Origin: VXRD01 sp965242535
GTDB lineage: Bacteria > Latescibacterota > UBA2968
DNA length: 64,000 nt
Direction of reading: 5' to 3'
Assembly: GCA_965242535.1 (NCBI GenBank)
Contig: OZ251458.1
Coordinates: 1,798,001-1,862,000 of the forward strand
This document shows, one piece after another, positions 17,388-25,129 of the stretch. A program made the translations under genes and the position numbers. The notes under the pieces are model-generated. The model saw only the letters and a program-made list of their open reading frames with translations, was not told the origin of the DNA and made no database searches. Within the stretch, counting starts at the first letter, position 1. Each line of letters begins with the position of its first letter.

Positions 17388-18556
17388 TGGCGGCGTTTGA
17401 TAAATGTCCGGTGTGTGGTGGTGGCGCGATTGCAAAAAAGAAAGTCGATAAGGTTGTGCGAGTTGGCGATCTTTCTGAGATCGTGAAAGTTCAAGCGGAA
17501 GTTTGTCTGCGTTGTGGCGAGCGGTTGTACGCGCCAGCGGCTGTCAAGCACGTCTCGCAGATCAGATCGAAACTCCAACGAGAAGCAAAGGCGAATCCCC
17601 AAAGTACAGCGTGGGGAAGGCTTTTGGACAAGTTGGATTACGAGGTCTGGTTTCTCGATTATCTGGAAAAGCGTTATGACATGATCGGAGGCAATCACTA
17701 CGACCTGGTAATCAGAATCACGAATGGTGAACAGCCGAGTTCGCATGAGATAACCTTTGACGAATATTTTTGTATTAACTCCGGCCCCGATTCAAATCTC
17801 CTGAACGCCATGATGCCCCTCACCTTCGTTGCATCTTTCAAGACGCTGGATATGATCTTCGAATGGATCCTCGGAGAGAATCACAAATCGGGGAACATCC
17901 CAAAGGTACCTTGGAATTTTTCGGACAAAGTGAAAATTCTGACGCAACAAGCATCGAATCTCCAACTCCCCGACCCGTTCAAAAACCACCCGCCCCTTTA
18001 CGACTACGCCAAGGCCCTCTTTTGCCAACTGATGCCGTATCGACATGAGGTCGTGCATAAAAATCGCTTCTCTGTCTCCGGGGACACATTGACCCTTTCG
18101 GATTCCAAAGCGGGAACCAGCCTGACCTTGAACGGTCAACAGGTTGACCGTCTGGTGCGATTCGCGCTCGCGCTCGTCCGTGTGCTGACAAAACAAATGG
18201 TCGTTGATCGCAAGACCGACAAGTTGCTGAAATACTACCTCAATGGCCTCGCGCCAATACACGGATTGCCGACCTTCAATCAACGACAAATGCCATTTCT
18301 CGTGCATGTCGAACTCACCTTACCCAAGTGCGGCGCATCCTTTCCTGCCGACCTGAAGCGAGTGCGCGACGAGGTCAAGCGCAGATTCTCAAGCCAAGAG
18401 ATGTTTTTTGATCTGAAGGTGCGAGCCGTAGAGGGCGAGACTCTCATTGCAACATGGTACTTCTCGCCAGAAGAAGTGCCAGATTTGGACATGATGATCT
18501 TTTACGAGGAATCGCACAAAGCGCACCGCGTGGAAATAATAAAAAACAAAAGATAA
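17387..18556 (+). CDS. YgiT-type zinc ribbon fused to a long HEPN-like domain
   Basis: 389 residues. The first 50 hold a four-cysteine zinc ribbon (CPVC at 7-10, CLRC at 40-43) as in YgiT/MqsA antitoxins, which are normally 70-130 residues long. The remaining 300 or so are helical and include MPYRHEVVHKNRF, where R219 and H224 form an R-x4-H motif as in HEPN ribonucleases, with the usual polar residue after R. A fusion of antitoxin and HEPN-like domain is inferred; the HEPN call rests on one motif and helix content. It is coupled to the DUF4258-like gene. Confidence 0.65.
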   Translation: MAAFDKCPVCGGGAIAKKKVDKVVRVGDLSEIVKVQAEVCLRCGERLYAPAAVKHVSQIRSKLQREAKANPQSTAWGRLLDKLDYEVWFLDYLEKRYDMIGGNHYDLVIRITNGEQPSSHEITFDEYFCINSGPDSNLLNAMMPLTFVASFKTLDMIFEWILGENHKSGNIPKVPWNFSDKVKILTQQASNLQLPDPFKNHPPLYDYAKALFCQLMPYRHEVVHKNRFSVSGDTLTLSDSKAGTSLTLNGQQVDRLVRFALALVRVLTKQMVVDRKTDKLLKYYLNGLAPIHGLPTFNQRQMPFLVHVELTLPKCGASFPADLKRVRDEVKRRFSSQEMFFDLKVRAVEGETLIATWYFSPEEVPDLDMMIFYEESHKAHRVEIIKNKR

Positions 18557-18614
18557 AGACATGAAGTTGACTTTTGTAGCCACCGGCGTACATTTAGAAA
18601 GAATCAAAATTTAT

Positions 18615-18645
18615 GACCACTCTAAATTTCGGAGTGGTCATCATT
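18615..18645 (+). terminator. Rho-independent terminator after the zinc-ribbon/HEPN gene
   Basis: A perfect 8-bp stem GACCACTC / GAGTGGTC with a 9-base loop is followed by ATCATTTTT. It separates the two-gene toxin-like unit from the PIN-like gene. A 47-codon open frame (18561-18704) crosses it, but there is no good ribosome site and I do not call it. Confidence 0.75.
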
Positions 18646-18672
18646 TTTCACAATTCCCAAAAGGAGAGAGTG

Positions 18673-19554
18673 ATGAGCAACAGCAATCCACGAATCATCA
18701 TTGACGCAAGCTACATTCGCAAAATGTCCAGTAATGGTGCGCCATTTCGTACCCTGTATGAACAAGGTGCTCGCATCGTGTTGATTGACACCTTAGCTTT
18801 TGAACTTTGCACAACAGACAATCCGAACCAATGGCCCGCATCAATGAACAAACTGAAGGCGGGCGTGAACGCTATCGAGGTCTGGCAACATGTGCCTACA
18901 ATGTTCCTGTTTGAGCTTGAACAGAACCGTCCGTACGGAGATCCTTGGTGGAATAAAACAACAGCTACTTGGAAAATAGGGATAGCGAATAATTCGTTGC
19001 AACGACCTAACGATAAGGAAATTAAAAAGTTAATCCAAGAACGAGAAAATAATGATATGCTTGCACACTTGCACGATTTACTAGGTTTTCTACCTCTACC
19101 AAAAAAACTAAAAATAAAGATTCAAGAATCACCCTTGGATCAAGAAGTTGTACAATGTTGTCACGACTATATCAACAATCCAAAGCGTATTCGGTTAGCA
19201 CTGAAGGAGATTTTACAGACGTTCAATAATGACACTTGGATTAAACTACAAAATCCCGATGTCATAGACGACAGTTGGATTACGTGGCATATCTGTAAAT
19301 CGCTACTTGCTGTGTCCTGCGACTACCGACATGAAGGCGAGCAAACGTTTGGGAAAAAATTCATAAATGCAAAACATGACTTGGATTACTTAATCTCGTT
19401 GGCATTTGCAGATGGGATTGCATCTTTCGAAACAAAAGGTGAAATGTCGTATTATCGGAAGTGGATGTATGGCGATACAAAACCGCGCCTGGATTCTTTT
19501 GATCCAGATCGCATCATTCATTTTGTAAATGACCTCAAACGCAGTTCAACCTAA
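18673..19554 (+). CDS. PIN-like domain protein
   Basis: 293 residues from MSNSNPRIII, chosen for the AAGGAGAG site before it. The start IIIDASYIRK gives a first acid D11; E44 lies in LIDTLAFELC; D236, D238 and D247 lie in AKHDLDYLISLAFADGIASF. This spacing of acids across a Rossmann-like core fits PIN-type nucleases. The middle 150 residues are an insertion with no family that I recognise. The gene is markedly AT-rich compared with its neighbours, pointing to recent transfer. The next gene starts 12 bp later after an AGGAGGAG site, so they form an operon. Confidence 0.6.
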   Translation: MSNSNPRIIIDASYIRKMSSNGAPFRTLYEQGARIVLIDTLAFELCTTDNPNQWPASMNKLKAGVNAIEVWQHVPTMFLFELEQNRPYGDPWWNKTTATWKIGIANNSLQRPNDKEIKKLIQERENNDMLAHLHDLLGFLPLPKKLKIKIQESPLDQEVVQCCHDYINNPKRIRLALKEILQTFNNDTWIKLQNPDVIDDSWITWHICKSLLAVSCDYRHEGEQTFGKKFINAKHDLDYLISLAFADGIASFETKGEMSYYRKWMYGDTKPRLDSFDPDRIIHFVNDLKRSST

Positions 19555-19566
19555 CAGGAGGAGACG

Positions 19567-20583
19567 ATGCTGAACACTGTTCCGTTTGACAAATTGGGGC
19601 CTGGGCAGTCGGGAAGGCTCGCGTATCAGGTGCTCGGGCAGGACGGGCCGATTATGAATCCGCAGAATATCCGATACCTGTCGCCAGACAGCGTCGAACT
19701 GCCTGCCAACGCGATGAAAGCGGGTGCATTGGGCTTGGCTACGGGCTTGGCAGGCGCCAATCTCATCTGTTCATTTTTGAACTTGGGCGTTTCCGTGTAC
19801 ATCGCAAGCCAAGTTGCGGGTCTGCACAGGAAAATGGATTGCCTCCAAGAGACGATGGACCGCATTGAACCCAAGGTTGATTATATCGTGTCAAAAGTTG
19901 ATCGCATCGACATTCAAGTCGCCGAAAACAACTTGCGACACGCCTTGGACTATGTGCTCCGCCAAGCCGTGTCCGGCGAGGGAGTTGACCTGCAAGTTCT
20001 TTCAGGTCTCAGAGATGACATTGATAAGTTTACCGACTCGTTATCTTCGCCTCACATACTCAACTTTGGCCTTAGGCTTTCCAGCGACATCCGCGGCCGG
20101 TTGCAAAAGATCTACTACCTCTTATGTAGTGTTCGAAAGTTGACCGCACAAAGGTACAACATCGCCATTGGTAGCGATCCAGAGCGCGTCATTACTACGA
20201 ACCCCACGGATGATTACTTCTCTCTTCTCGGCGGTAACTTGGAGATTCTCGTTAGAGCAACAATGACTCTCAGCAATGACGGTCAGGAGGGTGGTAATCA
20301 ATTCGAAAAAATGGGATTGATAGACTTTGATGATTATCTTCCTGAGCATCATTCCAGGATATTCAAGGGTGAAGATACTGAAGCCACGGAGCAAGGGCTG
20401 TATGATCTCGGCTGTGCGTGGCTCCATCACACCGACTCGGGTTTGCTTTTTCGGACATGGAGAGAATTGGACGCAATAGCCGATGGCTACGAATATTTCT
20501 GGCCCCAGTTGAAAGAAGCTACGCCGTGTGGGTTCAACCAAATTGACGTTGTCACCGCTCTCGCGGTGATTAAAGCTGCCTGA
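19567..20583 (+). CDS. Membrane-anchored coiled-coil protein of unknown function
   Basis: 338 residues. Residues about 50-82 are hydrophobic (ALGLATGLAGANLICSFLNL, then GVSVYIASQVAG); residues 83-118 form a coiled coil (HRKMDCLQETMDRIEPKVDY). The rest is helical and soluble. A strong AGGAGGAG site follows the PIN-like stop by a few bases. No family is recognised. The pairing of a putative nuclease with a membrane coil protein suggests a toxin, immunity or defence role, by inference only. Confidence 0.6.
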   Translation: MLNTVPFDKLGPGQSGRLAYQVLGQDGPIMNPQNIRYLSPDSVELPANAMKAGALGLATGLAGANLICSFLNLGVSVYIASQVAGLHRKMDCLQETMDRIEPKVDYIVSKVDRIDIQVAENNLRHALDYVLRQAVSGEGVDLQVLSGLRDDIDKFTDSLSSPHILNFGLRLSSDIRGRLQKIYYLLCSVRKLTAQRYNIAIGSDPERVITTNPTDDYFSLLGGNLEILVRATMTLSNDGQEGGNQFEKMGLIDFDDYLPEHHSRIFKGEDTEATEQGLYDLGCAWLHHTDSGLLFRTWRELDAIADGYEYFWPQLKEATPCGFNQIDVVTALAVIKAA

Positions 20584-20688
20584 ATCGCGGATTAGGCGGG
20601 CGAAGTGTGCAAGTAAAAGGCGCGGGTGATCCGCGTAGGGACACGCGGGTTTTATTGACGTTACGCAAGTTTTTGTCGAGGTAGTCCC

Positions 20689-21618
20689 ATGGTCAAATAC
20701 GATGCAGTTTCCAAACGCATAGTCCAAACGCATCCGCAAGACATCGTCCATTTTGCATTCGGACGAGGCGGCATCGAGGTCCGCGCCATCCTCGAAACCG
20801 AACACCCCATGGTCGAAACGCGCCGAATGGATAGCTTGATTCTCGTGCGAATCGATGGCGAGGAGGCATTGGTTCACACGGAATTTCAAACCGCAGACAG
20901 CACGGATACGCCCATGCCGATCCGCATGGCGAGCTATATCGTCCGAATCATCGAGCGGTATCGCCTGCCGGTCTATTCCTTTGTGATCTACTTGCGCCCC
21001 AATGCCGGGCGACGCGATAAAGGACGCTTTATCCAAAGGCTGCCCGGCCATCGCGTCTCCTTGCAATACAAGGTGATTCGGTTGAGTGAAACTGAAGGGC
21101 GAGATATTGTCGCGGGCGATCATCATGGCCTGCTGCCGTTCACGCCCTTGATGAAGCGTCCTGCGGATATGGATTCAGAGGAATGGTTGCGTCAGTGTAT
21201 CCGCAGGGCCGATGCCGTGTCATTGGATCCTGCGCCCAAGGTGGACTTTTTAGGTGGGTTGGCATTAATGAGTGGCTTGGTGTACGAGCCGAGCACCATC
21301 ACGAGGATCATTTCCCAGGAGGGTCTCATGGACGATATTATGCGCGAATCATCGTTTGCCCAATACCTCAAGGAACAGTTTAAGGAAGAGTTCAAGGAAG
21401 AGTTCCTCGAGCAGGGCATTGAGCAGGGGGGCAGAAAACATACCGCTGAAGCCATCCTCGACGTGTTGGAGATCCGCTTTGGTCTGGTTCCTGCCCATCC
21501 CTTTGCTACACCCATCGCCGCGATCGACGATTTGCAACGGCTCAAGTGGTTGCATCGTGCGGCGGTGCAAGTGGATAATCTGGATGAATTTCAGCAGTTG
21601 TTGAATGGAGATGCGTGA
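20689..21618 (+). CDS. Rpn/YhgA-like PD-(D/E)XK nuclease-family protein
   Basis: 309 residues. RRMDSLILVRIDGEEALVHTEFQT gives the nuclease core D48-x16-E65-x-Q67 of recombination-promoting nuclease (Rpn) proteins, and the C-terminal FKEEFKEEFLEQGIEQGGRK is the charged helix often seen in that family. These proteins are often labelled 'putative transposase' but act as DNA nucleases. The N-terminal DAVSKRIVQTHPQDIV is shorter than in E. coli RpnA. It sits just after the accessory island and may belong to it. Confidence 0.8.
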   Translation: MVKYDAVSKRIVQTHPQDIVHFAFGRGGIEVRAILETEHPMVETRRMDSLILVRIDGEEALVHTEFQTADSTDTPMPIRMASYIVRIIERYRLPVYSFVIYLRPNAGRRDKGRFIQRLPGHRVSLQYKVIRLSETEGRDIVAGDHHGLLPFTPLMKRPADMDSEEWLRQCIRRADAVSLDPAPKVDFLGGLALMSGLVYEPSTITRIISQEGLMDDIMRESSFAQYLKEQFKEEFKEEFLEQGIEQGGRKHTAEAILDVLEIRFGLVPAHPFATPIAAIDDLQRLKWLHRAAVQVDNLDEFQQLLNGDA

Positions 21619-21654
21619 CGGATTTTCCGATGAATGACGAGAAGGGATAAAAGT

Positions 21655-22806
21655 ATGACGACGTATTTTCGCGTGTTGGGCTGGGTGCTCGCCATCGGGA
21701 TCGGATGGATGGGGCAGGTCGAGGCTCTCTCGCAATTTTCATTGCTCACCGGCAATCGGTGCATCAACTGCCACGTCAGCACGCAGGGCGGGGCGCAGCG
21801 AGATGAGTTGGGGCAGTACTCGATGGATGGCGTGGGGTTGATCGCGCCCAATTACGTCTTGCCGGGCAAGACCGCGTTTGCCGATGGCCTGTTGCTGTTG
21901 GGCGCAGATGTGCGCGGGCAAATGGCGCGGTCTCACGTTTCGCCAGACGCGGCGCGCAAGTTCTTTCCCATGCAGGTCGCGCTGTATGGCGTCATACGGC
22001 CCTCAAACGCCCTCAAGGTCGAAGGCACGTACAATTTTGGCCCGGAGAAATACGACGGGCAACGGGCGTGGACCGCGTCGGCGATTTACCAGCCCAATTA
22101 CAGCTTGCCCGCGGTGCGCGTGGGGCATTTTCAACCGTCCATCGGCATGCGATATGACGATCACACCATGCTGGTTCGGCAAACGCCCGATGTCGCGGGG
22201 TACTCCTCCCTCATCGCGCCCAATTACGCCGAATACGGCGCGGAAGTGCATTATTACAAAAAGTTGTGGCTGTCCCTGACCGCGGGCGTTTATCGCGCAC
22301 ACGCGCTCGCCGAAAACACCGTGCGAGACGCCAGCGGCGCGCTGGTCTCTTTGATCGCGGACCGCGATAAACCGTCCTTTTTGGGGCGCGTGGTGTTGTG
22401 GCCGCGATGGGTCGAGCAGAAGATCAATTTTTATTTTGGCGGATCGTGGCTGAAAAATGGCGATTTGTCGCTGACGAATCTCTTTGCCGGGGTGGGCATG
22501 CAGGACAAGGTCGCGGTCATGGCCGAATACGCCCTGTCCGACAAGGATGACCTCCGCGAGACGAAAACCGCGTCTCTCGATGTCTCATTTCAAGCGAGGC
22601 CAGGCTTGCTCTTCTTCGCGCGCGGGGAACGCGGCACGGTGATTCGCGCCGCGGAAACCCGTCTCGATTTGACCACGCGACAAGCCGTGTTGGGCATACA
22701 GATGTTCTTGACGCCGCAAATCGAGTTGCGGCCCGAATACCGCATCCTCGACACCGAGACCTTTCGATCATCGCGCTACGCCCTGCAACTGCATGTGTTT
22801 TATTGA
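21655..22806 (+). CDS. Outer-membrane beta-barrel-like protein with one c-type haem motif
   Basis: 383 residues from MTTYFRVLG with a signal peptide cut near EALS. Shortly after it stands CINCH (C36-H40), a c-type haem-binding motif, then a histidine/glycine-rich linker. The rest is alternating beta strands (LKVEGTYNFGPE, AVMAEYALSDKD, FRSSRYALQLHVFY) ending in an aromatic residue, as in outer-membrane barrels. A barrel with an N-terminal haem could carry electrons across the outer membrane; this is inference. No partner cytochromes are adjacent. Confidence 0.65.
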   Translation: MTTYFRVLGWVLAIGIGWMGQVEALSQFSLLTGNRCINCHVSTQGGAQRDELGQYSMDGVGLIAPNYVLPGKTAFADGLLLLGADVRGQMARSHVSPDAARKFFPMQVALYGVIRPSNALKVEGTYNFGPEKYDGQRAWTASAIYQPNYSLPAVRVGHFQPSIGMRYDDHTMLVRQTPDVAGYSSLIAPNYAEYGAEVHYYKKLWLSLTAGVYRAHALAENTVRDASGALVSLIADRDKPSFLGRVVLWPRWVEQKINFYFGGSWLKNGDLSLTNLFAGVGMQDKVAVMAEYALSDKDDLRETKTASLDVSFQARPGLLFFARGERGTVIRAAETRLDLTTRQAVLGIQMFLTPQIELRPEYRILDTETFRSSRYALQLHVFY

Positions 22807-23175
22807 TGGGGAGACGGGAGAGGGGAGACGGAAGATGGGGTTAGCCACAAAGGCACGAGCGGGGTACAACTGGCGACAGCCAGTTCAAAACACAAAAAGG
22901 CGATGCCCCGTGCTCGGCCAAAGATACAAGAGGGGAGAAGGGAGAGGGAAGAAGCAATCGCAATCGTAGGGACAGGCCCCCGTGCCTGTCCGAAGATACA
23001 AGAGGGAAGAGGCGAGATGTACAGAGAGGCTGGAAATTGGGATCATTCACGGGCCTTTGTATCCCAAACCCCATACTCGGAACAAATTGCGAAACCCGTC
23101 ATCGGCATTTTGTGCAAAATCCACCATTTGAAAGCTGGGCAAGGGCATTTCCAAAACAGCCGATAGGAGTGAGCC
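22807..23175. repeat. Repeat-filled intergenic region: heptamers, palindrome C and REP-like hairpin
   Basis: Contains purine-rich heptamers (GGGAGAC, GGGAGAG), the family C palindrome at 22861-22886, and the REP-like hairpin GGACAGGC-CCCCGT-GCCTGTCC at about 22966-22991 flanked by GAAGATACAAGA. No gene is visible. Confidence 0.8.
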
Positions 23176-23421
23176 ATGTGGAAAATCATCAGCGCGGTTG
23201 CATTTGTCCTCTCCATCGGTGTGGGCACGAGGTGGGTGATGGATGGCGCGCAGATTTTTACGAAGGACAAGCAACAGGTCGTCGAGGTGGATGACCTGTT
23301 CGGCACCGAGAGCGTCGCATGGGAAGAAGGCTTCTGGTTGGGGCTGGATCGAGCGGCCCCCGCATCGGCCATCTTGATCGCCGTGGGCATTTTGGGTTTG
23401 TGCAAAAGCAGGAGAAAATGA
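23176..23421 (+). CDS. Small two-helix membrane protein
   Basis: 81 residues with hydrophobic segments at about 3-18 (IISAVAFVLSIGVGT) and 61-75 (ASAILIAVGILGL), and an acidic loop between. An AGGAG site precedes the ATG. It ends one base before the next start and carries that gene's GGAG site, so the two are probably cotranscribed. No family recognised. Confidence 0.6.
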   Translation: MWKIISAVAFVLSIGVGTRWVMDGAQIFTKDKQQVVEVDDLFGTESVAWEEGFWLGLDRAAPASAILIAVGILGLCKSRRK

Positions 23422-23422
23422 A

Positions 23423-24694
23423 ATGATTCGGCTCGTCGAAGCATTGAATTACCGTTGCTTGGCTTATGTCTGCCAACCCCTATCCCCGTTTCACGTCCTC
23501 GTTGGGCCGAACGCATCTGGCAAAAGTACATTTCTCGACGTGCTCGGGTTGATTCGGGATTTTTTGACCCTGGGATTGGACGATGCGATTTTGACACGCG
23601 GAGGTCGCAGCGGGCGCGCAAGCCGAGTGGAAGAACTTTTTTTTAATCAACAGGGCGACCGATTTGAAGTCGCTGTGGAACTCCCCGTGCCAGATTCATT
23701 ATTCGATAAAACGCGAAATGGTCAACACCGCGTCGCACGATATGAAATCGCCTTGGGAAAGGCAGACAGAAGCGATGAATTGGCGATCATCGAAGAGTCC
23801 CTTTGGCTTTGTCCGAAACCGCAAACTCGGCAGGCGAGGCATTCCCCTACTCTGTTTCCCGTTGAACCAGCGCGGCCAAATAGCATCATGACCAAACGCG
23901 CAGATACGGGATGGAAAAAAATCATCGCCAAAACGAAAAGGGGCAACGACCATTTTTATTCCGAAAGGGGCAACTGGACGAGTTCTTTCCGCATTGGCCC
24001 AAGGCGTGCGGCACTGTCCAACCTTCCCGAAGATCACGACCGTTTTCCCATTGCTCTCTGGACGCGAAATGTGTTGATGGAAGGGATTCGCGTATTAGCC
24101 CTCAATACGGCCGCAATGCGCCGTCCATCAAGCCCATCAACTTCGCGTTCATTCCGCGTGGATGGTTCAAATTTACCCCTGGTTTTGCGCGAGTTTCGCA
24201 ACGATCATCCAACCGAATTTCGCGATTGGCTCGAACATATTCGCACTGTTTTGCCCGATATTGAGACGGTCGATGTCGTGGAAAGAGCAGAAGACCGCAA
24301 TCTCTATCTCGCAATGCGTTCCGCTCGCCTTAAAAACCCAATCCCATCGTGGCTTCTGTCCGATGGGACCTTGCGCTTGTTGGCGTTAACCCTATTGGCT
24401 TACCTGCCGCACAACCGGGAAATATACGCGATTGAGGAGGCTGAAAACGGCGTCCATCCACGCGCCATAGAAGGGGTTTTCGAGTCGCTCTCGTCGGTTT
24501 ACGATGGGCAAATTCTCATTGCGACGCATTCGCCCCTCATCGTCGGTTTAGCCAAGCCCGAACAAATTCTCTGCTTTGAGAAAAATCCTTCGGGCGCGAC
24601 CTCAATTGTACTTGGGCGCGAACATCCAAAGTTGAGAGATTGGCTGGGAACTATCGACATCGGGACGCTCTACGCGGCGGGAGTTTTGGGATGA
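23423..24694 (+). CDS. AAA15/21-type ATPase (OLD/RecF-like), probable defence ATPase
   Basis: 423 residues. Walker A is GPNASGKST (28-36); the ABC-like signature region is LLSDGTLRLLALTLL; Walker B is IYAIEEAENGVHP; the H-loop is ATHSPLI. This order is that of stand-alone ABC-class ATPases that work with a nuclease or Toprim-like partner in anti-phage modules. It is coupled by ATGA to a partner gene that is now broken, so the pair is probably non-functional unless the partner is supplied elsewhere. Confidence 0.8.
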   Translation: MIRLVEALNYRCLAYVCQPLSPFHVLVGPNASGKSTFLDVLGLIRDFLTLGLDDAILTRGGRSGRASRVEELFFNQQGDRFEVAVELPVPDSLFDKTRNGQHRVARYEIALGKADRSDELAIIEESLWLCPKPQTRQARHSPTLFPVEPARPNSIMTKRADTGWKKIIAKTKRGNDHFYSERGNWTSSFRIGPRRAALSNLPEDHDRFPIALWTRNVLMEGIRVLALNTAAMRRPSSPSTSRSFRVDGSNLPLVLREFRNDHPTEFRDWLEHIRTVLPDIETVDVVERAEDRNLYLAMRSARLKNPIPSWLLSDGTLRLLALTLLAYLPHNREIYAIEEAENGVHPRAIEGVFESLSSVYDGQILIATHSPLIVGLAKPEQILCFEKNPSGATSIVLGREHPKLRDWLGTIDIGTLYAAGVLG

Positions 24695-25067
24695 AAACGA
24701 CGTTTCGAGAACCGGAACCATTGATTGTATTGACCGCCGACTCGTCCCAAGGCTTTGCTGGAGGCCGTATTGCGTCACACCAAAAAAAAGCGTTCGTCTT
24801 CGCTGTTTGTCCGCCTCGCCCAAAAGGTCGGTTTGGATGCCTGCGAAGACGAATCGTTTAAGAAGCCATCTAAAAACTCGGCCCGCCATTGAGAGAGCCA
24901 CAAAAGCATTCGCTTTTCGCAGGTCAAAACCCTACCTATCGAAAAAATAGGATGCCTTGATTCCCCCCTTCCTCGCAGGAAGGGGGGCCAGGGGGGTAGG
25001 TCCCAATAATTTTTAGATGGCTTCTAAGCGTTTCAGCGACGTTCTCCGTGAGTGGTTCGCCGATTGA
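24691..25067 (+). pseudogene. Remnant of the ATPase partner gene, split by element B
   Basis: The start MKTTFREPEPLIVLTAD resembles the beginning of small partner proteins encoded after AAA15 ATPases. It then jumps out of frame to a C-terminal piece KALLEAVLRHTKKKRSSSLF...LDACEDESFK, which shows an internal deletion with a frameshift. Element B (24862-25024) interrupts that piece. Removing the element and one TAA copy restores SFKRFSDVLREWFAD followed by TGA at 25065-25067. The gene is therefore broken twice. Confidence 0.75.
24862..25024. mobile_element. Dispersed element B, complete copy 1 (163 bp)
   Basis: Ends are GAAGCCATCTAAAAA and its reverse complement TTTTTAGATGGCTTC. A 3-bp TAA is present on both sides (24859-24861 and 25025-25027), a TNA-type duplication. 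The interior includes a CCCCTTCCTCGC / AGGAAGGGG hairpin. There is no coding capacity. It interrupts the ATPase partner gene, which proves insertion. Confidence 0.9.
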
Positions 25068-25096
25068 ATCCGACAGAAATCACAGATCGATTTTCA

Positions 25097-25129
25097 CGCG
25101 CTCGAGTCATGACCTCGAGCGCGTTTTTT
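25097..25129 (+). terminator. Rho-independent terminator between the ATPase unit and ileS
   Basis: A perfect 10-bp stem CGCGCTCGAG / CTCGAGCGCG with a 7-base loop is followed by TTTTTT on the plus strand. It overlaps the last codons and stop of convergent ileS, whose end RSRS is encoded in the stem. Confidence 0.85.

Noticed and set aside
18561..18704. 47-codon gene between the zinc-ribbon/HEPN gene and the PIN-like gene
   Set aside because: It crosses a terminator hairpin and overlaps the PIN-like start without a good ribosome site.
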